Part shown: in pieces, positions 14,453-21,247 of the stretch
How positions within the stretch are numbered: the first letter of the stretch is position 1
How the letters are laid out: every line of letters starts with the position of its first letter
Source: Desulfobacteraceae bacterium
GTDB lineage: Bacteria > Desulfobacterota > Desulfobacteria > Desulfobacterales > JAUWMJ01
DNA length: 25,802 bases
Direction of reading: 5' to 3'
Assembly: GCA_030612225.1 (NCBI GenBank)
Contig: JAUWOH010000005.1
Coordinates: 1 to 25,802, forward strand
Position numbers and translations under genes: made by a program
Notes under the pieces: model-generated
What the model saw: only the letters and a program-made list of their open reading frames with translations
Databases searched by the model: none
What the model was told of the DNA's origin: nothing

Positions 14453-14740
14453 ATGATTAAAACGTGGGCTAACAGTCGCTCTCGCCGTTTTTATGAAGAG
14501 GGGAAAATCTCGAAATTTCGAAGTCTTGATATTGAAGCGGCTGATGAATTGCTCGCAGCCCTTGATGCTGCAACATCTTTACATGATTTAAGCCCGTTAA
14601 AAAGTGTTGGACTACATAAGCTATCTGGTAATAGGGCTGGCCAATGGGCTATGACTGTTAATGGCCCATGGCGTATTTGTTTTCGGTTTAAAAACGGAAA
14701 CGCGTACGGTGTTGAAATTACTGATTACCATAAGGGATAA
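14453..14740 (+). CDS. higB: HigB-type mRNA interferase toxin (RelE/ParE superfamily)
   Basis: The toxin of a type II toxin-antitoxin pair. HigB proteins are ribosome-associated endonucleases that cut mRNA and slow growth. It has 95 residues, the usual length. The RelE-fold signature is seen as LHKLSGNRAGQWAMTVNGPW, then RICFRFKNG and the C-terminal VEITDYHKG, where basic and aromatic residues of the RNase site lie. The toxin gene comes first, as is normal for higBA. No Shine-Dalgarno sequence precedes the ATG and the predicted transcript starts on it, so translation may be leaderless. The antitoxin gene begins 5 bp downstream. The pair sits alone between a Nudix/methyltransferase unit and a repeat-rich spacer, consistent with a mobile or accessory origin, but no integrase or attachment site is visible. 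Confidence 0.92.
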   Translation: MIKTWANSRSRRFYEEGKISKFRSLDIEAADELLAALDAATSLHDLSPLKSVGLHKLSGNRAGQWAMTVNGPWRICFRFKNGNAYGVEITDYHKG

Positions 14741-14745
14741 GCACT

Positions 14746-15027
14746 ATGAAACCTATCCACCCAGGACGTATTTTAAAACGTGAAATGACGGCACGCAATC
14801 TTTCGGCAAACAAGTTGGCACTTGCATTACGCGTTCCTTCAGGGCGCATAACTCAAATTCTTAACGGCAAGCGTGGTATCTCCGCAGAAACAGCTCTGCG
14901 ACTTGGCCAGTATTTTAACAATAGCGCTCAATTTTGGATGAACCTTCAATCAAAATACGATTTAATCACAGTTGAGCAAAATATAGGTGCTAAAGTTATC
15001 GCCGAGGTTGAACAGGCAGTAGCGTGA
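14746..15027 (+). CDS. higA: HigA-type antitoxin, XRE-family DNA-binding protein
   Basis: Neutralises HigB and autorepresses the operon. It has 93 residues. The HigA signature MKPIHPGRILKREM opens the protein; the helix-turn-helix is LSANKLALALRVPSGRITQI (about 19-38), followed by LNGKRGISAETALRLGQYF, and then the family's FWMNLQSKYDL segment. It follows higB with a 5-bp gap, so translation is probably coupled. The inverted repeat overlapping the upstream promoter (14423-14443) is the likely binding site. All key features are intact, so the module should be functional. Confidence 0.94.
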   Translation: MKPIHPGRILKREMTARNLSANKLALALRVPSGRITQILNGKRGISAETALRLGQYFNNSAQFWMNLQSKYDLITVEQNIGAKVIAEVEQAVA

Positions 15028-15186
15028 ATGGGAAAGCAGGCTGCCCAGGAAAATATCTGCTGTAAATCATCTCTCTGTGGCCTTCTAAATCGCTACTATA
15101 TCGACAAATAAGCTGCATAATATCATATCGGTCTTTTGTCATTTACTCTATTCATGCTACTTAGAAGGCACAAAGGGCATGTCCTG

Positions 15187-15235
15187 CGTCTTGTCGCGGC
15201 GTAGCTTGGAAGCGAAGTCTGAAGCCGCAGGCGAA
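15187..15235 (+). repeat. Dispersed module CGTCTTGTC..TAGCTT..CTGAAGCC, copy B
   Basis: Same-strand copy of 7964-8014, sharing CGTCTTGTC, GGCGTAGCTT, AAGCG, GTCTGAAGCC and GGCGAA in order. Here it is not flanked by obvious tandem arms. Confidence 0.7.
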
Positions 15236-15298
15236 TAATATACTGAATCCACGCACAATGTGGTTTTAAAATTGATGAACTCCTAAAAAAGTATCCCA

Positions 15299-15452
15299 GA
15301 TGGCTAAGTAGAAAGTTTCATATACGCCCCGCAGGAAGTGCCCTTGGGGTGCAAGGCGCAACGGTTTTTCAGGAAGGAGGCAATACATGTAGTATGCCGA
15401 GTTTCTGAAAAACCGCTGCAACGCAGTAGATGGGACTTTCTACGACGCCATC
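15299..15452. repeat. Nested palindromic element (GATGGC ends, MITE-like)
   Basis: Outer arms 15299-15321 and 15430-15452 are inverted copies sharing GATGGC and GTAGAAAGT. An inner pair CGGTTTTTCAG / CTGAAAAACCG lies near 15362-15415. It includes TGCCCTTGGGGTGCA (15339-15353), shared exactly with 12470-12484. It has no coding capacity and ends 22 bp before the ribosome-binding site of the flavoredoxin-like gene. Confidence 0.65.
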
Positions 15453-15487
15453 AAAATTGAATATATTATAGATGAAGGAGAAATGAA

Positions 15488-16042
15488 ATGGAGAAAATAA
15501 AACTTGGACCACAGACACTGCTTTTTCCAATGCCCGCTGTTCTGGTAGGCTCAAAAGTAAATGGAATTGCTAATTTTATGACAGCTGCCTGGTGTTGTAT
15601 CGCTTCGCACAAACCACCTGCCCTTTCTGTTGCGATTCGTGAGAGCCGGTTTACAATGAAAGGCATAGAAGAAAACGGAAGCTTTTCCATTAATGTTCCT
15701 TCTGCCAGTCTTGTAAAAAAAGTAGACTTTTGTGGCATCTATTCAGGAAAAAAGAAAGACAAATCTAAAATATTTCAGGTTGATTATGGAGTTCTTAAGA
15801 CTGCCCCACTTATTCAGGAATGCCCGGTAAATCTTGAATGCAAAGTGATTCATTCAATTAAGCTTGGGAGCCATACACTGATTGTTGGTGAAATAATTGA
15901 AACCTATATAAACGACAATTGCCTGACTGATGGAAATGCAGATGCCGAAAAAATAGATCCCCTTGTCTATTCACCCGGTACTATACAATACCAGCGACTG
16001 GGAGAGGTTATTGGCAGGGCATTTCACATTGGAAAGGAATAG
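15488..16042 (+). CDS. Flavin reductase-like / flavoredoxin-family FMN-binding protein
   Basis: A 184-residue FMN-binding split-barrel protein of the flavin-reductase-like family, which in sulfate reducers includes flavoredoxin, an FMN electron carrier. Visible features: an N-terminal GPQTLLFPMPAVLVGSKVNG, then NFMTAAWCCIASHKPPALSV (about 29-48) where the FMN phosphate and isoalloxazine contacts lie in the family, then FSINVPSASLVKKVDFCGI, and later LGSHTLIVGEIIETYIND. Two cysteines at 36-37 are unusual but not diagnostic. The ribosome-binding site AGGAG is 7 nt from the ATG. The next gene starts 2 bp after the stop, so the two are translationally coupled. Electron transfer to a partner is plausible; the physiological donor and acceptor are unknown. 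Confidence 0.85.
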   Translation: MEKIKLGPQTLLFPMPAVLVGSKVNGIANFMTAAWCCIASHKPPALSVAIRESRFTMKGIEENGSFSINVPSASLVKKVDFCGIYSGKKKDKSKIFQVDYGVLKTAPLIQECPVNLECKVIHSIKLGSHTLIVGEIIETYINDNCLTDGNADAEKIDPLVYSPGTIQYQRLGEVIGRAFHIGKE

Positions 16043-16044
16043 AC

Positions 16045-16515
16045 ATGATAAAAATTGAAATTCCGGGTTTCAAGACTTTGCAGCTTAAACACCTTGTACT
16101 TGACCATAACGGTACCCTTGCCTGTGATGGGATACTGATTAAAGGCGTCAAGGAATGCCTGGAAAAGCTGGCGGTTGATTTACAGATCCATGTCCTTACT
16201 GCTGATACGTTCGGCAAGGCCGCTTCACAGCTTGAAGGGGTTCCTTGCGGTTTGTCAATCCTTCCGACAGATAATCAGGACGTGGGCAAACTGAATTATG
16301 TAAAAGACCTTGGATGCGAAAACACGGTTTGCATCGGAAACGGCCGTAACGACAGGTTGATGCTGAAAGAAACAATCCTTGGCATTGCTGTTGTTCTAGA
16401 AGAAGGTGTTGCCCTGACAACCCTGGTTTCAGCAGATGTGGTTTGCACAAGTATTGTTTCAGCACTGGAGCTTTTGATACACCCACTGAGGCTGACTGCT
16501 ACATTGCGGTCTTAA
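16045..16515 (+). CDS. Soluble P-type-ATPase-like HAD-superfamily protein
   Basis: A 156-residue HAD-fold protein of the small, soluble group that resembles the catalytic part of P-type ATPases. Motif I is LVLDHNGTLA: nucleophile Asp20 is present, but the second Asp of typical HAD phosphatases is Asn22 (P-type ATPases have Thr there). Motif II is TADT with Thr52, motif III is probably Lys82 in VGKLNYV, and motif IV is GNGRNDRLML (98-107). There are no membrane segments. The pattern suggests phosphate transfer, or a binding or regulatory role, rather than a standard phosphatase. It starts 2 bp after the flavoredoxin-like gene, forming a tight two-gene unit. Substrate unknown. Confidence 0.8.
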   Translation: MIKIEIPGFKTLQLKHLVLDHNGTLACDGILIKGVKECLEKLAVDLQIHVLTADTFGKAASQLEGVPCGLSILPTDNQDVGKLNYVKDLGCENTVCIGNGRNDRLMLKETILGIAVVLEEGVALTTLVSADVVCTSIVSALELLIHPLRLTATLRS

Positions 16516-16881
16516 GATGGAAATTGCTCCCATAAAAAATTGATGCTAAGTACATTTATTCTTAAATGCGGTTACGTATAATGTTTTATTTTCACCGCAA
16601 AGCCGCAAAGCACGCAAAGAATTATTTTTTTATTGCTTTCCGCTGAGAGGGCGGAAAGCAATAAGGAATTCACCCCTTTGATATAAAAACATATAGTTAT
16701 AACAATCTAAACGCTGACTGATTTTCCTTTGCCGTCCTCTCAACGGCAAAGGAAAAAGCTTTTCACCCTGCGCCTCAGCGTCTTGAGCAAAGCCCCGCTT
16801 AGCGGGACAAGCCGGGCGGTAAAAGAAATCTATATAAAATTCGTCATCGAATTAACGAATTAGAGCACTAAGGCTTATGAC
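16516..16881. other. Gene-free spacer with two related hairpins
   Basis: No gene. It contains CCGCAAAG-type tandem units (16593-16619), two hairpins with mutually complementary loops (16630-16664 and 16722-16756) and a small CCCCGCTTAGCGGGAC stem (about 16793-16809). The final 70 bp lead to the thioesterase start with a weak AAGG ribosome-binding site at about 16870. Confidence 0.6.
16593..16756. repeat. Paired hairpins with complementary loops, inverted relative to each other
   Basis: Hairpin 1: a 14-bp stem (16630-16643 with 16651-16664) and loop TGAGAGG. Hairpin 2: a 14-bp stem (16722-16735 with 16743-16756) and loop CCTCTCA, the exact reverse complement. The stems differ in sequence (GCTTTCCGC versus CCTTTGCCGT) while pairing is kept, so these are diverged inverted copies with a conserved loop. 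A tandem CCGCAAAG array (16593-16619) precedes hairpin 1 and a degenerate inverted counterpart (CAGCGTCTTGAG) follows hairpin 2. Confidence 0.7.
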
Positions 16882-17355
16882 ATGAAAAAACCGAATCCGG
16901 AACATATAAAATCAATTTGTGACCTCGTAAATATATCTCCGTACCCTTCGCTGCTTTCTATGAAGCTTGTAAATATAGGCATTGGATCTGCGGTAATCGA
17001 AATTTATATTAAAAAAAAGCATATGCAGCTTTTGGGAGCTGTCCATGGAGGCGTTTTAGCATCGCTAATTGATACGGTTGCTTTTTGGGCAGTCTATTAT
17101 GGGATAGAAAATCATGACGCCTGGCTGACATCCGTTGATCTGAAACTCAATTATCTTGCGCCTGCTACTTCTGGAAAGCTAATTGCCAGAGGGCGACAGA
17201 TTAAGGTTGGAGGAAAGCTGTGCTATGCAGAGGCTCAGGTTAATACCGAAGATAACAGGATAATAGCCCATGGAACTGCAACTCTTATGATCATGCCTGA
17301 GTTGAAGATGCCGGCAGGGTTTATTTTTCCCCCAAAATTTATCGAGAAAAAGTAA
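16882..17355 (+). CDS. PaaI-family hotdog thioesterase
   Basis: A 157-residue single-hotdog acyl-CoA thioesterase of the PaaI/YbgC-like group. The signature LLGAVHGGVLASLIDTVAFWAVYY (about 50-73) contains the HGG turn and the Asp at the start of the central helix that activates water in the family. The later strands LTSVDLKLNYLAPATSGKLIARGR and KLCYAEAQVNTEDNRIIAHGTATLMI complete the fold. The acyl substrate is unknown; relatives act on phenylacetyl- or hydroxybenzoyl-type CoA esters and on fatty acyl-CoA. It is about 365 bp from the upstream HAD gene and is followed by a terminator, so it is probably monocistronic. The first ATG after AAGG was taken as the start. Confidence 0.87.
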   Translation: MKKPNPEHIKSICDLVNISPYPSLLSMKLVNIGIGSAVIEIYIKKKHMQLLGAVHGGVLASLIDTVAFWAVYYGIENHDAWLTSVDLKLNYLAPATSGKLIARGRQIKVGGKLCYAEAQVNTEDNRIIAHGTATLMIMPELKMPAGFIFPPKFIEKK

Positions 17356-17525
17356 AAAATCCTTGTCCGGAGGGCCAAGTTTTCTAAGGAAAACTAAGGT
17401 ACTGAAAAAAATTGCTTTATTTAAAAAAAAGTGTTGCTTTGTTGTTTTCAGGGTGCTAAGTGCTGCAATTATTAGCTATCTCGAACCTCAATTGCTTTTT
17501 TCCAGTGATTCCGGTTAACATACTA

Positions 17526-17597
17526 GCCTGGGCCGTATACTATTGTTTTGTGTGAGTAAATGTAGCCTCCCACTGATACGGTCCAGGCCTTTTTTTT
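17526..17597 (+). terminator. Probable rho-independent terminator (long loop) after the thioesterase gene
   Basis: GCCTGGGCCGTAT (17526-17538) pairs with ATACGGTCCAGGC (17576-17588), with one G-U in plus-strand RNA (A-C mismatch on the other strand). It is followed by eight Ts at 17590-17597. The 37-nt loop is long and may contain a small GTGTGAG/CTCCCAC stem. The polarity fits the plus-strand thioesterase transcript. It lies just past the convergent moaA stop. Confidence 0.6.
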
Positions 17598-17601
17598 GGT
17601 T

Positions 17602-18594
17602 TTAGCCTCCAATTGAAGACATCTGACTTAAAACCTCTGTTGGATTGCTGATTGAAAGGTTGTGGTCGGAAGGCTTGTGGCGTACAGCAGTTAGGAAAAT
17701 ATCAGCCAGCTCTTCATCGGAACATCCTTTTCTTAAAAGGCTCTTTAAATCTTCGTGATGGTCTGATAAAAGGCAGGGTCTTAGTTGTCCGCTTGCAGTT
17801 AATCTTAGTCTGTTGCACCTGTTGCAGAAGTGATGGCTCAAGGCACCTATAAATCCTATTTCTCCCTTTGCCCCTTCAAATTTGTAACGTTCAGCAGGTC
17901 CGTCATTTATACTGTTTTTAACAGGAATAAGTTTTCCGATTGTACTTATGCGTCTTTTTATTTCGGGTACAAGTAACAGTGGACCGTATTTCATGCGAGA
18001 TTTTCCTATGGGCATATACTCGATAAATCTGATATGAAAGGGATATGAAAATGACAGCCTTGCAAAATCTGCAAGTTCATCATCATTAACCCCGCTAAGA
18101 GCAACCATGTTCAGCTTAATCGGATCAAAGCCTTTTTTATGGGCAAGCTCTATCCCTTCCCAGACTTGCTCGAACTTGTCGTGCCCGGTTATTTCCTTAT
18201 ATTTATTTCTGCTCAATGTATCGAGACTTATATTTATCCGTTTTATACCTGCTGCTTTGATTTTCTCAATATTATCTTTGAGGGAAACACCGTTGGTTGT
18301 CAACGCGATATCGCTAAGTCCATCCATATCGGCCAGTCGTTTAAGAAAGTCATAAACGCCTTTTCTGACAAGAGGTTCGCCTCCTGTTATTCTGACTTTG
18401 GAAATTCCGAGGCTAATTCCTACCTTAATAATTCTTATAATTTCTTCATAGCGTAATATTTCGTTGTGGTGAAGTCTTGGAATAAAACCAGGAGGCATAC
18501 AATACATGCATTGCAAATTACAGCGGTCTGTAATTGATATGCGAAGATAGTTAAGGTGTCGGTTATATTTATCGATTAATTTTTGTTTTAGCAA
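17602..18594 (-). CDS. moaA: GTP 3',8-cyclase MoaA (molybdenum cofactor biosynthesis, radical SAM)
   Basis: The first step of molybdopterin synthesis: it rearranges GTP to 3',8-cyclo-GTP, which MoaC turns into cyclic pyranopterin monophosphate. At 330 residues it is the standard length. The radical SAM cluster motif is CNLQCMYC (Cys25, Cys29, Cys32), followed by TGGEPLVRKG. The C-terminal cluster that binds GTP is seen in HFCNRCNRLRLTASGQLRPCL. The protein ends SSIGG, keeping the C-terminal double glycine needed in the family. The gene begins 6 bp after the GpgS stop and is the last of a three-gene run with a peptidase-like gene and gpgS, neither of which has an obvious link to molybdopterin. 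No other moa or moe genes are in the window. Confidence 0.97.
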   Translation of the reverse strand: MLKQKLIDKYNRHLNYLRISITDRCNLQCMYCMPPGFIPRLHHNEILRYEEIIRIIKVGISLGISKVRITGGEPLVRKGVYDFLKRLADMDGLSDIALTTNGVSLKDNIEKIKAAGIKRINISLDTLSRNKYKEITGHDKFEQVWEGIELAHKKGFDPIKLNMVALSGVNDDELADFARLSFSYPFHIRFIEYMPIGKSRMKYGPLLLVPEIKRRISTIGKLIPVKNSINDGPAERYKFEGAKGEIGFIGALSHHFCNRCNRLRLTASGQLRPCLLSDHHEDLKSLLRKGCSDEELADIFLTAVRHKPSDHNLSISNPTEVLSQMSSIGG

Positions 18595-18600
18595 TTTATT

Positions 18601-19575
18601 TTAGCCTATATTGAATTTTTCACGATATTCAGGGATGGTTTCTATTGGAGGTCTTTCAAAACATTCTATTTCCAGTTTGTCGGGTTTAATTCTGTCTTTA
18701 ACAAGATTGTATTGAATCATTTCGGAAAAAATGTCTTTTTTCAAATCGATTAGTTCAAGTTTTTCTATGCGGTTAAAAAATGTTTTAAGAATAACAAACG
18801 CCATTTTCCCCAAAGCTTTCGTGTCCTGGTTTCTGTGGATCCGTCTTTCCAGATCCACCTGTGCCATAACATCAAGCCCCCATTTTTCACAAATATCAAG
18901 AATCATGCTCGTTTCAACACCGTATCCGATGGGAAAAGGTATTTTTTCAAATATTTCCCTGAAACCGGCATACTCCCCTGACAGGGGCTGCAATATCTGG
19001 GTTAATTCAGGGAAAAAAAGTGAAAACAAGGGTCTGATAACGAGCTCCGTAACTCTGCCTCCACCGGTGGGCCTGATCTTACTTTTTCCAATGGCGATGG
19101 GCCTGTCGTAAAAGGCCTTGGTATATTTTATATTATCAAAAAGAAGAAGGGGAGCTATGAGTCCATAAACAAACCTGTGGTGAATGTTTTTAATATCCGC
19201 ATCAATATAAACAATAATATCGCCTTTGGTGACGTAAAGCGCTTTCCAGAGGTTTTCGCCTTTTCCTTTAAATTGTTCAAGGTTTGGTAAAATACTGCTC
19301 GCTTCATATACATCTGCGCCAAAAGATTTCGCAATTTCCAGTGTATTATCCTTTGAACCGGAATCTATAACAACGATTTCATCTAGAAGCGGATGACGAG
19401 TCATGAGTTCCGACTTCATAATTACTATTTCTTTGGCAATGGTTTTTTCTTCATTAAGGGTGGGCAGGCACAGAGATATCAAAATATTTTTTTTCTTTTT
19501 TTCTTCAACAAGACGGCTTATATCCGTAAATTCAGAATAATGAAAAGTGTTTTTTTTTAGCCAGCTATCATTCAT
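18601..19575 (-). CDS. gpgS: Glucosyl-3-phosphoglycerate synthase (GT81/GT2-type glycosyltransferase)
   Basis: Transfers glucose from an NDP-glucose to 3-phosphoglycerate, the first step to the compatible solute glucosylglycerate (or to methylglucose polysaccharide in actinobacteria). Family hallmarks are clear: ISLCLPTLNEEKTIAKEI, VVIDSGSKDNTLEIA, the metal-binding YIDADIKN, KAFYDRP, GGGRVTELVIRPL, PELTQILQPLSGEYAGFRE and PFPIGYGVETSMILDI. The frame opens six codons earlier (19593), but I chose the ATG at 19575 because GGAG lies 6 nt upstream and it overlaps the peptidase-like stop by only 8 bp, giving 324 residues. It is translationally coupled to the upstream gene. No recognisable GpgP phosphatase gene is adjacent, so a phosphatase from elsewhere would be needed. 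It suggests an osmolyte or starvation-stress role. Confidence 0.9.
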   Translation of the reverse strand: MNDSWLKKNTFHYSEFTDISRLVEEKKKKNILISLCLPTLNEEKTIAKEIVIMKSELMTRHPLLDEIVVIDSGSKDNTLEIAKSFGADVYEASSILPNLEQFKGKGENLWKALYVTKGDIIVYIDADIKNIHHRFVYGLIAPLLLFDNIKYTKAFYDRPIAIGKSKIRPTGGGRVTELVIRPLFSLFFPELTQILQPLSGEYAGFREIFEKIPFPIGYGVETSMILDICEKWGLDVMAQVDLERRIHRNQDTKALGKMAFVILKTFFNRIEKLELIDLKKDIFSEMIQYNLVKDRIKPDKLEIECFERPPIETIPEYREKFNIG

Positions 19576-20731
19576 CACACACTCCGCTGTCAATAGCCAT
19601 AATTACGCCAATGATCTGTGCAATCCCTTTAAACATAGGATCAATTTTTACCTGCGCATTTTTCTGATGATGATTTTCGCCGTTGGTAATTCCCAATGTA
19701 ATTGCAGGTATTTTCCGAGAGAGAAAAATTGAAAGCTCGGATTCACATGGACCTCCTGCCGGGTTAATTTCCAGCTCTTTCATAACTTTTCTTGTGCTTT
19801 TTACAAGAGGATGGTTATATGTTAATGTTGACGCTTTGAGATTGCTTATGGTTTTGAAAGTCAGTTCAACTTCATATTCATGGCTGATGGCTTCGATTAT
19901 ATCTTTTATATCATTGAAAATCAATTTTACCATTTTGTCGGAATCACTTTGTATTTCAAATCCCAATGTTGATTCAAGGGCAATATCTCCATGCTTGAAC
20001 CCGCCGGCAACTTTTCCAATTATCACCCTTGCCCGCGGTCTCTGGGGCAGGCGTAATTTTAATATCTGGTTAATCACTTCGTTTAGTACCAGTATTGCAT
20101 TTGGTTTAAATTTGTGTTTAACGCCATTTAAAGCAGAGATGTTGCATTCGACTTCACATCTCACCATTCCGTCGGAGTAATAGTTGAGCCTGCCAAGCTC
20201 AATCCCCTCAATACAGACCGCTCCTCTTATAGGAGTAGGCCATGTCTTAACAAGGTGACGAACACCTCGCAGATTGCCTTTTCCTATTGATTGAATTACT
20301 CCGGCCAGAACTAAATCCGATTGAAACCGTACTTTGAGTTTACGAAGAATTTCAGGCAGGGAAAGAAGGACGCCAACGCCGACTGAGTTGTCTGTAACTC
20401 CTGGTCCTGTAATCGAATTTTCCTCTACGATAAAATTATGATCAACATCCCTGGCAAAAATTGTATCAATGTGTGCAATGAGAAAAATCGGTGGTTTGGA
20501 GCTTGAAGTTCCCCTGACGATTCCGATTGGATTTCTATAGCCGTCGGTAGTGCATTCATCAACCCGACATTCGGCAAGCCTGTCCATAAAAATTCCTGCG
20601 CGCCTTTTTTCTTTAAACGTAGGAGCGGGAATCTGGCCGATTAATACTATATTTGCGATAATCGTCTCTTTTATGGATTCGATTGTATCGACAAATGACG
20701 GCAGTTTTTCAAGATAATTGTTCATAAACAT
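19568..20731 (-). CDS. M20-family peptidase-like protein with a degenerate active site
   Basis: A 387-residue protein with the M20/M28 metallopeptidase layout: an N-terminal catalytic-type domain, an inserted dimerisation domain (about 195-300) and the return of the catalytic domain. AHIDT (86-90) keeps the His and the Asp after it, TGPGVTDNSVGVG (108-120) keeps the bridging Asp114, and CIEG (173-176) keeps a metal-ligand Glu. But where active enzymes have GEEGLG with the general-base Glu and a metal ligand, this protein has IQSIGKGNLRG (146-156), so both Glu are missing. The final His region (NGENHHQKN) is also atypical. It may be a binding or regulatory protein rather than a peptidase. It is the first gene of a run with gpgS (8-bp overlap) and moaA. 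The start could also be the Met at residue 3. Confidence 0.78.
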   Translation of the reverse strand: MFMNNYLEKLPSFVDTIESIKETIIANIVLIGQIPAPTFKEKRRAGIFMDRLAECRVDECTTDGYRNPIGIVRGTSSSKPPIFLIAHIDTIFARDVDHNFIVEENSITGPGVTDNSVGVGVLLSLPEILRKLKVRFQSDLVLAGVIQSIGKGNLRGVRHLVKTWPTPIRGAVCIEGIELGRLNYYSDGMVRCEVECNISALNGVKHKFKPNAILVLNEVINQILKLRLPQRPRARVIIGKVAGGFKHGDIALESTLGFEIQSDSDKMVKLIFNDIKDIIEAISHEYEVELTFKTISNLKASTLTYNHPLVKSTRKVMKELEINPAGGPCESELSIFLSRKIPAITLGITNGENHHQKNAQVKIDPMFKGIAQIIGVIMAIDSGVCDE

Positions 20732-20750
20732 TTACTTTTCAATCATATTA

Positions 20751-20849
20751 GACGGTTTCGTAAAAAGTTCAAATTCCCCGCTAAAAAACAGCGGGATAAA
20801 AAGGTCGTGTCCCGCTGAACTTAAGCGGAAGACTTTTTACGAGACTGTC
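20751..20849. repeat. Branched palindrome with TTCGTAAAAAGT outer stem
   Basis: An 18-bp outer stem (20751-20768 with 20832-20849) contains TTCGTAAAAAGT; its mismatches are G-U pairs in plus-strand RNA. Inside are two smaller hairpins: CCCGCT (20777-20782) with AGCGGG (20790-20795), and CCGCT (20812-20816) with AGCGG (20824-20828). This predicts a multi-branched fold. The outer motif is shared with 5928-5935 and with the stem at 6034-6069. Confidence 0.65.
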
Positions 20850-20945
20850 ATATTTAATACACTAAAAGACAGCAAAAGGTCAACATATCATTATTTTCAA
20901 ACTTTTCCTTTGAATTCTCTATGACTTTATGGTTGAAATAGACTG

Positions 20946-21018
20946 TGCTCGTTGCTCGTTGCTGGTTGCTCGTTGCTGGATACTCGATGCTCGATAAAAA
21001 ACGAGCAACCAGCAACCA
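20946..21018. repeat. Heptamer array TGCTCGT with inverted arm
   Basis: Seven consecutive 7-bp units occupy 20946-20994 without a slip: TGCTCGT, TGCTCGT, TGCTGGT, TGCTCGT, TGCTGGA, TACTCGA, TGCTCGA in sequence. An inverted arm ACGAGCAACCAGCAACC begins at 21000 and pairs with the start of the array. This is the clearest heptamer run in the window. Confidence 0.8.
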
Positions 21019-21043
21019 CTTATACTCAGGGAAAGGCACCCAT

Positions 21044-21095
21044 GCTTCGCCTCCGGCTTCAGTCTACGCTTTTAAGCTACGCCTCGACAAGACGC
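21044..21095 (-). repeat. Dispersed module CGTCTTGTC..TAGCTT..CTGAAGCC, copy C (inverted)
   Basis: Reverse-strand copy of 7964-8014. It reads GGCTTCAGTCTACGCTTTTA then AGCTACGCC and GACAAGACG on the plus strand. It lies between the TGCTCGT array and the inverted hairpin module. Confidence 0.7.
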
Positions 21096-21136
21096 AGGGC
21101 AAGGAAAGGCACAGAGGCACAAAGGGAATGAACATC

Positions 21137-21164
21137 GCCTGCCTGTGCGTCGCACACAGACAGG
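21137..21164 (-). repeat. Dispersed hairpin module GCCTGTCTGC, copy 3 (inverted)
   Basis: GCCTGCCTGTGCG then CGCACACAGACAGG on the plus strand: an inverted, slightly shorter copy of 2466-2500 and 25576-25610 that can form a hairpin by itself. Confidence 0.65.
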
Positions 21165-21247
21165 AACATCGAACGTCCAACACGTGTCTTGTCGTAGCAT
21201 TTGCGAAGCCAGATCGAATGTTGAATGGAAAAGGGTTCGGTGGTTAT

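Larger units (their letters stand above)
15028..15487. other. Gene-free spacer with dispersed repeat modules
   Basis: No credible reading frame. The left part (15028-15180) shows nothing recognisable apart from a GGCCTTCTAA/TTAGAAGGC inverted pair (about 15080 and 15163). Then come module copy B (15187-15235), a CCACGCACAATGTGGTTTTA stem (about 15250) similar to one at about 8109, and the palindromic element 15299-15452. The ribosome-binding site of the next gene is GAAGGAG at 15474-15480. Confidence 0.6.

Noticed and set aside
17526..17597. Molybdenum-cofactor riboswitch for moaA
   Set aside because: It lies downstream of moaA rather than in its leader, and the pairing plus T-run fits a plus-strand terminator.
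20946..20994. CRISPR array
   Set aside because: Units are 7 bp with no unique spacers of 25-40 bp, and no cas genes are present.
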